In this document: one piece after another, positions 24,066 to 35,977 of the stretch
How the letters are laid out: each line of letters opens with the position of its first letter
Numbering within the stretch: the stretch's first letter is position 1
Assembly: GCA_005784505.1 (NCBI GenBank)
Contig: VCAZ01000045.1
Coordinates: forward strand, 1,493,501-1,557,500
Direction of reading: 5' to 3'
Length of the DNA: 64,000 nucleotides
DNA from: Bagarius yarrelli
Lineage: Eukaryota; Chordata; Actinopteri; Siluriformes; Sisoridae
Position numbers and translations under genes: made by a program
The notes under the pieces: generated by a model
Database searches by the model: none
Told to the model about the DNA's origin: nothing
Seen by the model: only the letters and a program-made list of their open reading frames with translations

Positions 24066-24795
24066 CCTTACCAATGCAAGATTCTGTTCATTTATTAAGT
24101 CGTGATTTTTTTTTTATGTAAAATTGGCACATGCCGCCGTTACCTATCAAGCCAAGCAACACAATTTTCAAAATATTGCTAATAATAAAACATGGGACAT
24201 GCCATGACTCACTATAGTCACTTTCTACACATGATCCACCATCTGTGATCCTTTCCACCTCTCAGAACTAAAATACTGTTTCTGTAGCTTAATTTTAACT
24301 CTCGTGTTTGTGTGGCTTTCAGGACGTTCTTCAACATGGATTTATCACCTTATCGCTAAATCCAGGTTTAATTTATTTTATTCTCTGTTTCTTCAACATG
24401 CTTTTTAGATGTTTTTTTTCTTCTTTTAAATCCACTTTAACGTGCGAATTTTCTTAGGGAAAGACTTTTGTTGATGCAGTCTGAAGCCTTTTAGCTTTTG
24501 TAACAGTCGTTTTTTCCATCATTAGAATATTCATTAGTGACTCAGACTTCTAATGAATTCACACTGAAAACGATCCCATTCTCAGTTGACAAAACAGAAA
24601 GTGTTTGTGCACCGCTCATTCCAGCACCACTCAACCGCCCGACTGTTTTCTTTGAGTTGACATAAAAATTGCTTCCCTGTATGAGGTTTCAATCTCTGAC
24701 TGCTTTAGCATCTACATTTCATCGCTAAATGATATATGATGTTGACAAGTGGGTTTAAGATCATCTACTGCTAGCCATTCTTATACTTAACATAT

Positions 24796-24879
24796 TAAAC
24801 TGGCTAAATAAACGTTTGTATTTATGCATTAAAAAAAAGTATAAATGCATTACCATTAAACGCTTGTTTAGCCAGTTTA
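24796..24879. repeat. long hairpin, 35-base arms
   Basis: The arms are 24796-24830 and 24844-24879, separated by 13 bases. The outer 13 bases pair perfectly (TAAACTGGCTAAA), and the inner part pairs with a few mismatches and an end block of AATGCATT type. Confidence 0.85.
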
Positions 24880-25028
24880 AACCAGCTTTTATTATTTTCC
24901 TTATTATACTTTGCCTAAATTTTGTAACATTTTTTATATTTTTTTTATATCTATTAAATAAATAACATTATTAACAAGTCTATTCTTCATTTTACTTCAC
25001 CTTCATTTTTTTCTTTTTCTTTTCTAAA

Positions 25029-25240
25029 ATCATTCATTCATCTTCTATACCTGCTTACTCCCTAATTCGGGGTCACAGGGATCGGAGTCTATCCCAGTCG
25101 TCTGTGAAAGGGCGAAAGGCAGGAGGGGGTACACCCTGGACAGGTCGCCAGTCCATCACAGGGCCACACACACATACACACACACACTCCTATGGGCAAT
25201 TTAGAATCACCAATCAACCTAACATACATGTTTTTGGAAA
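25029..25240 (-). repeat. SINE-A, tRNA-head side truncated
   Basis: Minus strand: it runs from TCCAAAAACATGTATGTTAGG to the AAGATGAATGAATG tail. It breaks exactly where a SINE-B piece begins. Confidence 0.9.
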
Positions 25241-25243
25241 CCA

Positions 25244-25402
25244 TTTGTTAGACACTTAACCCCTAACCCTTATTCAGAGCAACTTACAATTATTTCATTT
25301 ATACAACTAAACAATTACAATAATGCAACTCTGGGAATCAAAACCACAATCTTCTGGTTAGCAGTCTTTAGAAACTTTCACCACTAATCTAACACCTTCC
25401 CA
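25244..25402 (-). repeat. SINE-B copy, degraded
   Basis: Minus strand: GTTAGATTAGTGGTGAAAG head, TGGTTTTGATTCCCAGAG and AAGTTGCTCTGAATAAGGG tail. Confidence 0.75.
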
Positions 25403-26079
25403 AATCATTATCACCATCACAGTCAGACCAGCAACCCATGGTTTAAAATAAAACATTGAATATTCCAACTGATAATCCTAAGAAAAAGATTCCAGTGATG
25501 CTTTTGCTGTCACAACTTCCGGCCCTGAAGATATTTGACCACTGATCTTTTCCTAAGAAGCACAAGCTCAGAGATGAAACTGATCTAAAATGTTTATGCG
25601 AGTGCAGAGAGCTTTAACAGCATGGCAGAGCTGCAAAGCATAAGCGACAATGCTTGCAACACAGCTTACATCTGTCGAAAAGATGAAGGGATGTGCTTTT
25701 GTCCGTGGCTGCCCTTAATGTCTTATTGAGACTTTTATCATTAATTCTTAGTCTGTTTAACACTCTGTCCACCACCAAGACATTAAATCAGCCCTGCTCT
25801 TTCGGGAATACTAATACACACTAGATAATTTCATTTACATTTCCTCATTTGGCAGATGCTTCATTCAGATTGACTTAGACGTGAGAAAAAATCCAATTGA
25901 AACATAAGATGTGTTGACGGTTCCTGGCTAGGAGGAGTTAGGAGTTGGGATGAGGTCCAAAAACACTCAAACTGACATGTTTACTAGTGCCGGATTTGCG
26001 ACCGAACAATATAGTTTTGCGTTTTAATGTACGGATCAGTGCTGTGATAACAAATGTGGGTTCTCTGTTGAGTCTGGTT

Positions 26080-26250
26080 CCTCTCAAGGTTTCTTCCTAT
26101 TCCGTCTCAGGGAGTTTTTGTCTTGCCATCAGGGACAAACTGATTTCTGATTTATTTTTATCTTATAATTTCTTTAATTGTGTAAATTCTCTGCTTTGTG
26201 ATGAAGACCATTGTAAAAAATGCTTTACAAATAAAATAAAATTAAATGTG
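26080..26250 (+). repeat. dispersed repeat, relative of 13190-13640
   Basis: GGTTCCTCTCAAGGTTTCTT, CTCAGGGAGTTTTTGTCTTG and the tail GCTTTACAAATAAAATAAAA. Confidence 0.65.
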
Positions 26251-26272
26251 TAGCAGCAGCAAGGCACCACTA

Positions 26273-26587
26273 GTAGGCCTGGTTCTTGCCAACAATAGAT
26301 AGGCAGCCAGATATCCCAGGTGGGCAATTTTTGGGGGTGGGGTTGAGGAGATAGATGCTCTGTAAAATTTAATGATTAAATAATGGAAGAGCAAGAAAAT
26401 TGTTGCTAATAATCTTTTTTTAGGCTTTGGTTAAGAAGACAATTATATTAAGTCAATATAACCACAAATATGTTTTGGGCCAAATAAATTTTTTTTTTTA
26501 AATTTGTGGAACTAAATAATTGATAGATAGACAGACAGACAGACAGACAGATATATAGATATATAGATAGATATATAGATAGATAAG

Positions 26588-26643
<56 letters not shown>

Positions 26644-27205
26644 GGGAGAAAGTGAGGGAGGGAGGGAGGGAAAGGATGGATGGATAGATAGACATTTTTA
26701 TATATTTTTTTTCAGGGGAGGGAGTCGAAATTGTTTCTGACACGGGTGCTGGGGATGATGGATTTTTCGAGGCAACAGCGGCCACGTTATGGTCACTGTT
26801 GCTGAAACCGGTAGCAGGTATTTTTAAAGGCACCGAAAATCAATGCATTGCATTTGGAAGCAAATATTTTCACACTATATTTTGCGTGACTGTCTGTGTC
26901 AGGTTCACCGCAATCCTTCACAGACCGACAAGCCTCCTCGCCACGCGAGTGTAAACTACGCCGTTACTTACAGCCAATCAAAAAAACGGAAAAAAAAAAA
27001 ACTGTTTGGTTTTGCAGTGTGACAGTTCTGGGCTTTTTATACTCCTCCCTTAAACACCTCAGACTGTTTTTATCAAATCGTAAATCGTACAGAAAAAAAA
27101 TCAAATTGTATATCAGTGTCTTTAACAAATTTTGATTGGGTGGGCAAGCCATTCGTTTGGGTGGGCTCAGCTAACCCCTGCCCATGCCTAGAGCCGACCC
27201 TGACT
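26273..27205. mobile_element. possible hAT-like non-autonomous element
   Basis: It starts near AGGCCTGGTTCTTGCCAACA and ends with CATGCCTAGAGCCGACCCTGA, which in reverse gives a CAGGGTCGGCTCTAGG end common among hAT elements. GGGTGGGCAA occurs near both ends. A GATA array sits inside. The first 70 bases have an inverted relative at 49855-49930. Confidence 0.4.
26521..26693. repeat. compound (GATA)n microsatellite
   Basis: GACA units, then ATAT/GATA mixtures, about 14 perfect GATA units, then a GGGA and GGAT mix. Confidence 0.95.
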
Positions 27206-27312
27206 GCTTTCTATTACATTACTGGTGGTACCATACTAATAGTAAAAAAAACTGTGCCCCTAATGTGAATAGCTCTTAGAATAATCCTACAGCCCCCCTT
27301 TAACAATAATAG

Positions 27313-27332
27313 GTGTGTGTGTGTGTGTGTGT
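27313..27332. repeat. (GT)n microsatellite
   Basis: About ten GT units. Confidence 0.9.
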
Positions 27333-28012
27333 TTTACCCTAAATACATACTTTTACTTATTTTACATTTAATGAACATGCACTTGGTTGCCATAAAAAAC
27401 TCAGAATTAAGAACACGCTACATTTGGGTTTCAATGCTATCTAGTGGTTTGGAACAAAATCAAATTAAAGACTTCTTTTACCCCGAGCCCCAATTTACCC
27501 TATATAAAAGGTGGGAGACAAAAATCCATATTTCTTATACTTTATTAGTGCTTTATTACATTGGAAAATGAACGCAAATCTTTCAATTTCAACATAGACA
27601 CCGGTGGCATTAACCAGTTTCCTCAAACGCCCATAGATAGAATGCAAAATCCACCGAAAGGAAATCGTTTGGGAATTTGTTCCCTCAAGTTCTTTGAAAT
27701 TTAAATCGATTCAGTCAATGAAACTTTTGTGTTCATGTGACAGCCTTTAAGTCATTATAAAGTAAAGATCCCTGTCATCATTAATGGCAGCATCCAGCTG
27801 TGTGTCTGGTCGAAGCACTGAATGGATGTCATTGTGTGTTCTCTTTTCTGGGTTAACAAATTCTCTGTGAATGTACAAAATTCTCTATTGTGTACAAAAA
27901 TATTGACTCAGGCTCTGGGTTAAGGACAAAATCCAAAGGAAAGTGCAGCAAACACATAGACGCTAGTATGGCAGGCAAGTAGAATCTTTTTCTTCATATT
28001 AATTTATAGTAG

Positions 28013-28355
28013 GGCATCATGGAGTCTTAGTAGTCTCACAGCAAGAATGGCCCAGGTTCGTATCCCCAGCAGGGGTCTTTCTGTGTGGTGTTTGAATGTT
28101 CTCCCTGTACTTGCATGGGTTTACTCTGGGTTCTCCGGTTTCCTCCCACAGTGCAAAAACATGTATGTTAGATTGATTGGTATTTCTAAATTGCCCATAG
28201 GAGTGAGTTTGTGTGGTTATTTGTCTGTATGTGGCCCTGCGATTGTATGTGGGACTGGTGATCTTCATAAGGTATACCTTTCACCTGAAAACAGCTGAGA
28301 TAAACTCCAGCAGATACCCGTGACCCAGATTAGGAATAAGTGGGTATAGATGATA
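28013..28355 (+). repeat. SINE-A copy, nearly full length
   Basis: It has GGGCATCATGGAGTCTTAGT for the head, CACAGTGCAAAAACATGTAT in the middle, and AAGTGGGTATAGATGATAAA as tail. A deletion removes the usual TGTCCAGGGTGT block. Confidence 0.9.
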
Positions 28356-28935
28356 AATGGATAGATGTATGTATATTTCATGTTTCTTCATGTTGTTTTA
28401 GCCTAAACCTCCTCCTGCTTCTAATAAAAAAACACTCCGGATTCTGTAGCAATCAACTTTTATATTTAGACCCAAAAATGTGTGTATTTATAAGTACACT
28501 GCACACCTTTTGCAACTTTTTTTCCAATTCCATTATGTGCACTGTTGTGTGACTAAAAGCAGCTTGACCAGGGCTGGCCTGTTTTGATTAAAACTTCATG
28601 CAGTGTGATTTACCACTTGTATTAATACAAACCTTACAAACTTAATTAAGTTTTTTAATTTTTATTCCCGCAAATTTAGAACAATATTTATTACAAACAG
28701 TTTTATTTAATGTGACTTAATGGAATGAAATCAAACATTAACATCACAGGTTAACATCCTGATGGAGCGCCTTGTAATTTGAAGCTGTTTTATTATTAGC
28801 TCTCCAATAATTTATTGATATAAGTGGTCCTAATGATTGATTATGAATGTCTTAGTTTCTGGGTAGAATGTAATACAATATTGAAGGCATATAGGGGCAA
28901 CATGTAGAACTATGTCCAACACCACTGAGGCAGAT

Positions 28936-29057
28936 TTAACCTGTCCAGGGTGTACCCCTCCTGCCCTTCGCCCTTGCAGAGGCGGCTGGGATAGGCTCCA
29001 GCAGATCCCTGTGACCCCGAATTAGGGAATAAGCGGATATAGAAAACGAATGAATGA
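28936..29057 (+). repeat. SINE-A 3' fragment
   Basis: It begins at ACCTGTCCAGGGTGTACCCC and ends in GAATGAATGA: a 5'-truncated copy. Confidence 0.9.
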
Positions 29058-29219
29058 ACTATGTGGATTGTGACATGACAAACAAATTCAGTACAACATG
29101 GCCACCAAAATAATTAACTTAAGCCTATTTATTCTTTTGCAATTGGGGGTTAAGGGCCTTTCTCAGGGGCCCAGCAGCAAAAAAATTATTTCATTTATTT
29201 CCATAATTAACTATTTAGT

Positions 29220-29402
29220 GAAGTGGTGGCTTAGTGGTTAAGGTGTTGGACTGATACCTGGAAGATCAGGGTTGGATTCCCAGCACCACCAAGTTGCCAC
29301 TGCTGGGACCCCAAGTAGGGCCCTTAACCCCCAATTGCTCAGTTGTATAAAAATAAACGTAGGTCGCTCTGGATTAGGACATCTACCAAATGCTGTAAAA
29401 GT
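29220..29402 (+). repeat. SINE-B copy
   Basis: Head AGTGGTGGCTTAGTGGTTAA, B-box GGTTGGATTCCCAGCACC, tail ACATCTACCAAATGCTGTAAA. A minus-oriented fragment of the same family lies at 29139-29180. Confidence 0.9.
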
Positions 29403-30829
29403 ATTAAAAATATTTATCTTCACCTTCATGGTTCTGGTGACTTCCAAATAGGTCAATGGTCAGTTATTAGATGATATTAGATTGATTGCTGACATGTAAA
29501 TACTGCAGCCGAATCGAAACACATCACCGTAACTTACTTTATTACCATCAAAGTGTCCATTTACACATAGAGAAAACTCAGGTTACACAATAGTGCTTTG
29601 GTTCAGCACTCTCTCTCTCTCTCTTTTACATTTCCACCAGTGTAACTAAATTATGGGCACTCCTGAATATCCATTGGTTGGACATTGGTTTTAAATCACC
29701 ACCGTCCTCTCCAATTAGCATTAATCTAACATCTTGTAGCTATCTGAATACTTCGGTTCTGTGCAGAGCTTACGGATTGTAGGATTTGTGCAATTTAGTA
29801 TGGTTAGATTTTACACAGAGACTGGGTCAGAAATAGATTTAAATATCATCATTTATCATAATATATAATATAAATAGTGGAGAGAAACCCAGGGGTACGG
29901 AGTAGTCAGAGGAACCTGGGGTGAACAGAAAAAACTTTTCAATTTCGACTAGCAGTTTGAAGCGCTGTACACTTAACTGTAAAGCCAAAAATTTTGCCGT
30001 AACTAAGTGCAGTGCGCTGCGATAAAAGACCCTGTAAAGCGTACAAATAAATTTTAGTGACGCTCAGTCAATTGCAAAAAAAGGTCTATTTAAGGTATTG
30101 CAAGTAGCATTTTACATGGATAATTGATCCTTTGGATAATCGATCCTTCATGTTATTGGTGGCCATTGTTTTGAAAAGAATGGCTTCGGCAAGCTTGTGT
30201 ACGTTGTTAGACTGCAATAAAGAGGGTTACTCGACTTTTCTCAACCACGACTCAAGATTCCCAACAGTTCCTCGTTGACATTCGTAGGACATCCTATGAG
30301 TTCTGAAACATGATTGTTGATCTGTGTTGCATTGTAAGGTTCTTCTGAAACTCATCCCACTGTGGACCCTAGTTATGAAGTAGTGTGTCATTTTGCCAGA
30401 ACTGGAAATAAGTTTTTCAGATCCTGGAGCCTAAAAGGCAGCAGAGGCCTTGATTGAATTGTGTGTGTATTTTCTGCTCCACCATCACTTTAATAGCATG
30501 TCAGAAAACTGCTTTTTCCCAATTTGCTTTTTGATGGTTTGTTGCCTCTTGCCTACATTCGCATCCAACATGAAATTTCTTGTTTAACAGTTTGATCAAT
30601 GAGAGAGGTCAATGCCTGAGAGCAAATGTGTCCCCTCTCCACTTCTCTCAAAAAATGTGCAGTTGTAGTTATCATTCAGTTATAAATGAAAAGGTGGATG
30701 ATGGATGAGTGGATGGGTGGATGGATGGATAGATGCATGCTCCTTACAATGTAAAACCACCTCACTTCTCCATATTTTTCCAGTATAGGCACTGGATCCA
30801 TAGCCTTTCTGACCAGTAGAAATAAAAGC

Positions 30830-31170
30830 ATCCAAAATACTACTTTAGTAGGCATGGCATTTATATAAGTACATACTTTCCGATAAAAACATGTATATAG
30901 TAAAGTAGAAGTTTTATATAGTATGGTTACAGGTAGTATGAAAGAAATTCAGGCGAACTACAGCCGCCATTTTTAATATTGTCACGTGACATGCGATGTC
31001 ACAGCTACGCAAATTTAAATCTAAATAATGTTTAACTTGAATGATGTTAAACAAGTGCAATTTAAGTGTCTCTCCCATGGCCTCATGGGATAGTAGAGAG
31101 TCCATGTAGTAGATCATCTGGGAACTTTTACTGTAATTCGCATACTAAGGATTCGGACATACTACTCGCC
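30830..31170 (+). mobile_element. small mobile family X, copy 2
   Basis: Shares TGCGATGTCACAGC, AATAATGTTTAACTTGAATG and CTAAGGATTCGGACATACTAC with copy 1. It ends about 160 bases before the acceptor of exon (a). Confidence 0.7.
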
Positions 31171-31328
31171 TCGCATACTCAGTTTTACCAGCTATATAAT
31201 AGAGAATTATGCAATTTTAGACAGAGTGTGTTTCAATTTATAAAATTGTCTTTATGAATTAGCTATAGTGATATAATGAATTTTCACTAATATTTTCACT
31301 ATAATTTCCTCTTTTTTTACAACCACAG

Positions 31329-31477
31329 AAAAATAAAGTGGACCTCTTCTATAAACTGCGTCACGTTATGAACGAGCTGATCGATCTCCGGCGGCAGATG
31401 CTCTCTGGTCACCTGACCCAGGATCAGATTCGCGAGGTCAAGCGTCACATCACCGTACGCCTCGACTGGGGCAATGA
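31329..31477 (+). CDS. dock3: dock3 exon (a), helical region after SH3
   Basis: The exon encodes about 49 residues in frame 1 from base 31329, including VDLFYKLRHVMNELIDLRR and HITVRLDWGN. It is the first recognisable exon in the window. The acceptor is a T-rich tract ending in CAG at 31326-31328, and the donor GTAAGT starts at 31478. It begins in phase 0 and ends two bases into a Glu codon that the next exon completes. In the DOCK family this segment lies just after the SH3 domain and forms part of the helical bundle that contacts ELMO. The sequence fits the DOCK-B subfamily (DOCK3/DOCK4). The first two codons (Lys-Asn) are the least certain, because they depend on the exact acceptor. A small mobile-element copy ends about 160 bases upstream of the acceptor. 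Confidence 0.93.
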
Positions 31478-32494
31478 GTAAGTGATGCAGTTATTTAAGC
31501 ACAAAGGTTTTTTTTTATTATTATTATTTTTGCAATTTTTATTCATATGTTAAATAAGTTAATAACTGAACATTTTATGTATTTTTACTTCTTCTTTTTC
31601 TAAAGATCTGGGTTTTTTTTTTTCTCAGACTGGCAGAGATAATTATGCGTTTGCAACTTTGTGTGCATTAGTCAATATGATATGTTGTACATAGTTAATA
31701 ACACAGAAAACAATTTGGTCTGTAGCAAGGAATGACAATTCACAGCTGCACCCGGCAGAGTTATTGCCTCATATATCCTTAGAAAATGGTGGAGCCGAGC
31801 GTCTTTATTCTGACATTTGGTTTTACTCATCATTCAATTTGCTTATTAACATCATAGAATTAAAAAACAGAGGATTGTAACTCGATAAAAATTAAAACAA
31901 TTTTGTCAATTATAATCATTTTATAGAAAATTTTACAGCACATTGAATCGTAGAGTAATCGTAAGTGTTTTATTCACATTCTCATCCAATATGTTTGTAG
32001 ACGGAGATCTAGTAGTCGAATTCCACTGAACATGATTTCAGAATCACTTAACGTACAAGGAACATAATAGAAAGCAGAAAGGAGACAAAAAATGACTTTT
32101 CTAAATAGTGTTTTTGAAGAACCATTGATATTTTTATAGCTTTAAAATAGGTTGTTTTTTAAAGTAATATTTTAATAATAAATCTGTTTTCGTAGTCCTA
32201 CATGCAAGAAATTAATAAGAGTTTAAAAATCGAATTTTTGCCAATTTTTGTTAAAAATTCGTTTTTTGGCCATCGATAATATGCTAACACATTCCTGGTA
32301 AGTTATATTATTAATACATAATACAATACATACAGTATATATATATATGCCACTTGTTGTTCATTGTGTTTTTTCCACAATGATGCCTCTTGTACATCGT
32401 CTTATTATCTTTTGGGGGAAGCCTGTGTCATTTCCGATCAAAAAAAAAAAATCTTGCCAGAATTTGCCAGGGGTATGAATCATTTTGGGCTTGA

Positions 32495-32581
32495 CTATAT
32501 ATATATATATATATATATCTATCTATATATATATATATATATCTATATATATATATAGATATATATATATATATATATATT
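32495..32581. repeat. (TA)n array with CTATA interruptions
   Basis: AT dinucleotides interrupted by ATCTATAT and ATAGATAT, which makes parts of it palindromic. Confidence 0.95.
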
Positions 32582-32644
32582 ATCACTATGTTATTACAAC
32601 ACATATTTGTTATATATATTATAAACTCACCAGCAATGTGTTAG

Positions 32645-32890
32645 CATGTCATCATCATCTTCTCCTTTCAGCTGTTTGCCACAGCGAATCATCGGTCTCC
32701 GCCTAACCCTATTCTCAACATCCTCTTCACTCACACCCAGTAACTTCATGTCCTTGTTATCGCATCCATATACCTTCTCTTTGGTAGCTTCATTTCCTAC
32801 ATCCTCCTACCGATATATTCACTATCCCTCCTCGGTTCTATGTCCAAACCACCTCAATCTGGAGTCCTTGACTTTCTCCCCAAAACATCT
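32645..32890 (-). pseudogene. RTE-type LINE fragment (ORF2 C-terminal part)
   Basis: On the minus strand, around 32860-32800, an L-R-W-F-G-H-R run is followed by the SEYIGRRM stretch that marks the C-terminal end of RTE-clade reverse transcriptase proteins. The rest (32645-32800) keeps the KRRFGLRL-like drift and the TGVSEEDVENRVRR-type region. It is frame-broken, with no 5' part. Confidence 0.6.
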
Positions 32891-34119
32891 AACATTATGT
32901 GCTAGCATATCATTGATGGTCACGAAACCAAACAAAAATGACCGCAAAATTGAAATTATTAATGATAATTCTTGCAGATTAGCTTTCATTTGGCACTGAA
33001 ATTAACAATAAAATTTTATTTGAAAGATCTAGTTATTACAAAGTGTGAATTCTTTTTCTAAAATTTCTATTTTGAATGTGAAAATAAATGTACTTATATT
33101 AATGAATATATTTTAGTCATATATTCATGCTGATATTATTGCTTTATTATGAAAAGTTATAAAAAGAACAGATAGTTGAAGATTTTGACCAATAAGGCCA
33201 TTTTGTTCGAGATTTTGAACAACCAGCTTCTTTAACTGTAAAACCTGCTGGATTTATACTTTCTCCTTCATCTCAGCGTGTTGCTTAAGATCATACAGGC
33301 AACAGCATGAATTAACAGTGCACAGGATTAAACATTAATGGTTTAGCAATCTATGCTAAAATCTACTTTGCTGTAAACAAATATCTTGGGATAAATTATT
33401 GTTTATTAATTTTGTAGGAAAAATAGAAGTAGGATAGCAGTGTCGAATTTCATTCTACCCCAGACTGTACATCCAAAGAATTGTTATTTCACACAATAAT
33501 TGATATTTTACTTACATTTTATGTGCCTTGGAGGGGAATGGGTTGTTTTTTATGCTTATATTCCTACTGTACCATGTCATCTACAGAAATGTAGAAAGCA
33601 GAGGTATATTTCGCCTGGTATATTTATAAGGGGGCAATAAAATCAAGAAAGTCATCACTACACTAGGGTTAGTATTGCAATAGCAATGAGTTTTAGACAG
33701 TCTCATCCAGTCTCCTGTACTGTTTTATGATTATATACGTTCCCTCTCTGGGCGGTGGTGTATAATTGGAGCTTTATTTGTTATAGTAACTACCAGGTAC
33801 CATCCATGCATGGTCTGACCCCAGATATTCACCCTGCTGCTGATCCGCATAACAGGAATATTACATTTTCCCCCATCATGCCAAGAATCCAAATGGCGGT
33901 TTTATTTTCTTTATAATACGGTATATAATTAGGTCTCATGCTAAATTTTAAAAAAAGTACATTTTTACATAAGCAGTTATCTGACAATTAAAATCTCCAG
34001 TCGATTGTAAATGATATGTTTAATATGCTAAAAAAAATGCAGTTATTTATTAATAAAACACTAATTCGCCGATTCATGCATGAAATGTCTTTAATATTTG
34101 GATAACTAATTAGGATGAT

Positions 34120-34417
34120 GGGCAGCACAGTAACTAGCACTGTTGTCTCACAGCAAGAAGTCCTGGGTTCGATTCCCTGGCCTTTCTGAGTGGAGTTCTC
34201 ATGTTCTCTCCATGCTTGCGTGGGTTTACTCCGGGTACTCCTTTTAGGTTGATTGGTGATTCTAAATTGCCCATAGCAGTATGTGTGAGTGTGTGTGGCC
34301 CTGTGATGGACTAGCGACCTGTCCAGGGTGTACCCCTCCTGCCTTTCGCCCTTTCAGACATGGCTGGGATTCCCCGAATTAGGGAATAAGTGGGTATAAA
34401 TGATGAATGAATTAACG
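34120..34417 (+). repeat. SINE-A with 12-base target-site duplication
   Basis: The 12-mer AATTAGGATGAT flanks it at 34108-34119 and 34418-34429. The A-box region has lost about ten bases (CAGCACAGTAACTAGCAC), and an internal block before GATTGGTGATTC is deleted. Confidence 0.95.
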
Positions 34418-35225
34418 AATTAGGATGATATCATTTTTTAAATCACCTTTGACCATGTAACTAAAGCCTAATGTTGAGATCTAACAATGTTATAGGAACA
34501 TACAGATACACTATCCAACCATTAACGCTGTTGTTATTAAATGTTTTGACCTTATATGCCAAATACTGGACAGAAGTGCTAAACCTTCCATCAACCGTAT
34601 TAGCATAAAGTGTTGATTTGAAAGACGGTTGGTTTTAATTCCCACCAATCTGCCACTGCTGTGCCTCACTGCTTAGTTATAAAAATAAAGTAAAAGTAAG
34701 TAGCTCTGTATAAGAAATGAATTATATTTAATGTGTATAAATAAACTCTCCAGCTAAGTGCTAGGGTGACAAATTGAATGAAGGCTACTGGGGTTCCCAG
34801 CCACTTAAGAATCAGGAAAATGCTAATGATAAACGAAGGACGTTTGTAGTGCTTTTAGGTCATTCACCTTCTGTCATTTTCGTTTTTTTCAAGTGTATTA
34901 CTGTCTCTGTTATTCTTTACTAAGAGATTTACCTACAAAATACTACTGATCCCTCAAAATCCCCATAGCAATTAACAACCCAGATAAACATTCCTCACAT
35001 TCCAAATGTTGTACGACTTCTTTTATTTTTACTGAATAATTCATGACAGTTACTGAATAAAATGCTTTTCAATAAATAAGTCATGGGTAAAAAAAACATG
35101 AAATAGTAAACTAGTCATTAGTTCAGTTAAATTTAATACTTTCTTAGTGAACTAATGCTGCAAACTGAAATCCCAGAATGGCCACAATCACTATTTTGTA
35201 TATATATAACACAAGAAACTTGTGG

Positions 35226-35455
35226 GCAGTGGTGGCTCAAATGGATATAGTGCTGAGTTGTTGATTGGAAGACCTGGGTTCAAGCCCCACCTCTGCCAGC
35301 CAGCCACTGTAGGGTCCTTGAGCAAGACCCTTAACCTTTCCTGCTCCAGGGTCACTGTATCATAGCTGACCCTGCGCTCTGAACCAACTTACTAAGATGG
35401 GATATGCGAAGAAACAAATTTCACTCTGCTGTAAAAAGTGATCAATAAAGGCATT
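35226..35455 (+). repeat. SINE-C copy
   Basis: Head AGTGGTGGCTCAAATGGATA, B-box GGGTTCAAGCCCCACC, then TGCTCCAGGGTCACTGTATC, CTGACCCTGCGCTCTGAACC and GGGATATGCGAAGAAACAAA. The end AATAAAGGCATTTAGG is the 3' tail. Confidence 0.85.
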
Positions 35456-35633
35456 TAGGGTTAGGTGATGTTTTTAGCCTAGACAGTTTGTAAGAGAAAC
35501 ATCTCCCCCTGCTGTAAGCTTTTTCTTTGAGGTAAAAAGACTAAAGTTCTGCAACATTTTTAGTTTTTTTTACAGACAAAGAATTTTGTATGAAATATAT
35601 TGCAGGTCATCAGATTGAATTTGTATTTGGGGG

Positions 35634-35795
35634 ACATGGTGGCTCATGGTTAAGGTGTTCAACCCAAAGGTTGTGGGTTCCCAGCTCCACCAAGCCACCA
35701 GTGCTGGGCCCCTGAACCCCCAATTGCTCAGTTAGATAAATGAGATAAATGTAAGTCGCTCTGAATAAGGACGTCTACAAAATGCTGTGAATGTT
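35634..35795 (+). repeat. SINE-B copy
   Basis: Head CATGGTGGCTCATGGTTAAG; the anticodon-side region and the GAGCAAGGCCC block are shortened; tail GGACGTCTACAAAATGCTG. Confidence 0.85.
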
Positions 35796-35977
35796 AATGT
35801 ATAACAATGTTTCCACCAGATTTACAACAAGGTGGGGTTGGGAAGTGGGCAGGCAGACATACACAAACATTAAAAAAACAAATGGTGTTCCTGTGTCGTT
35901 TCATTTATTTTTTAGATTTTTGTCTGCATTTCATGTAGTCGATGTTACATATTGTGTGTGTGTCTGCGTAGGCGTGT

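Larger units (their letters stand above)
1..31328 (+). other. upstream non-coding stretch, probably one dock3 intron
   Basis: No exon that continues the DOCK3 protein upstream (the end of the SH3 region) could be recognised here. The simplest reading is a single intron of at least 31.3 kb that begins outside the window. Repeats are listed separately. Stretches where I see nothing identifiable include 1-500, 1211-1700, 5740-6330, 9120-9890, 11610-13160, 15340-16670, 17050-17750, 18060-18590, 19660-20240, 21120-21900, 22860-23780, 27210-28010 and 29410-30820. Confidence 0.7.

Noticed and set aside
26498..26833. 111-codon minus-strand open frame
   Set aside because: Mostly Ser-Ile-Tyr-Leu repeats read through the GATA array.
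32646..32999. 117-codon open frame
   Set aside because: It is the antisense of the LINE fragment and has no recognisable domain.
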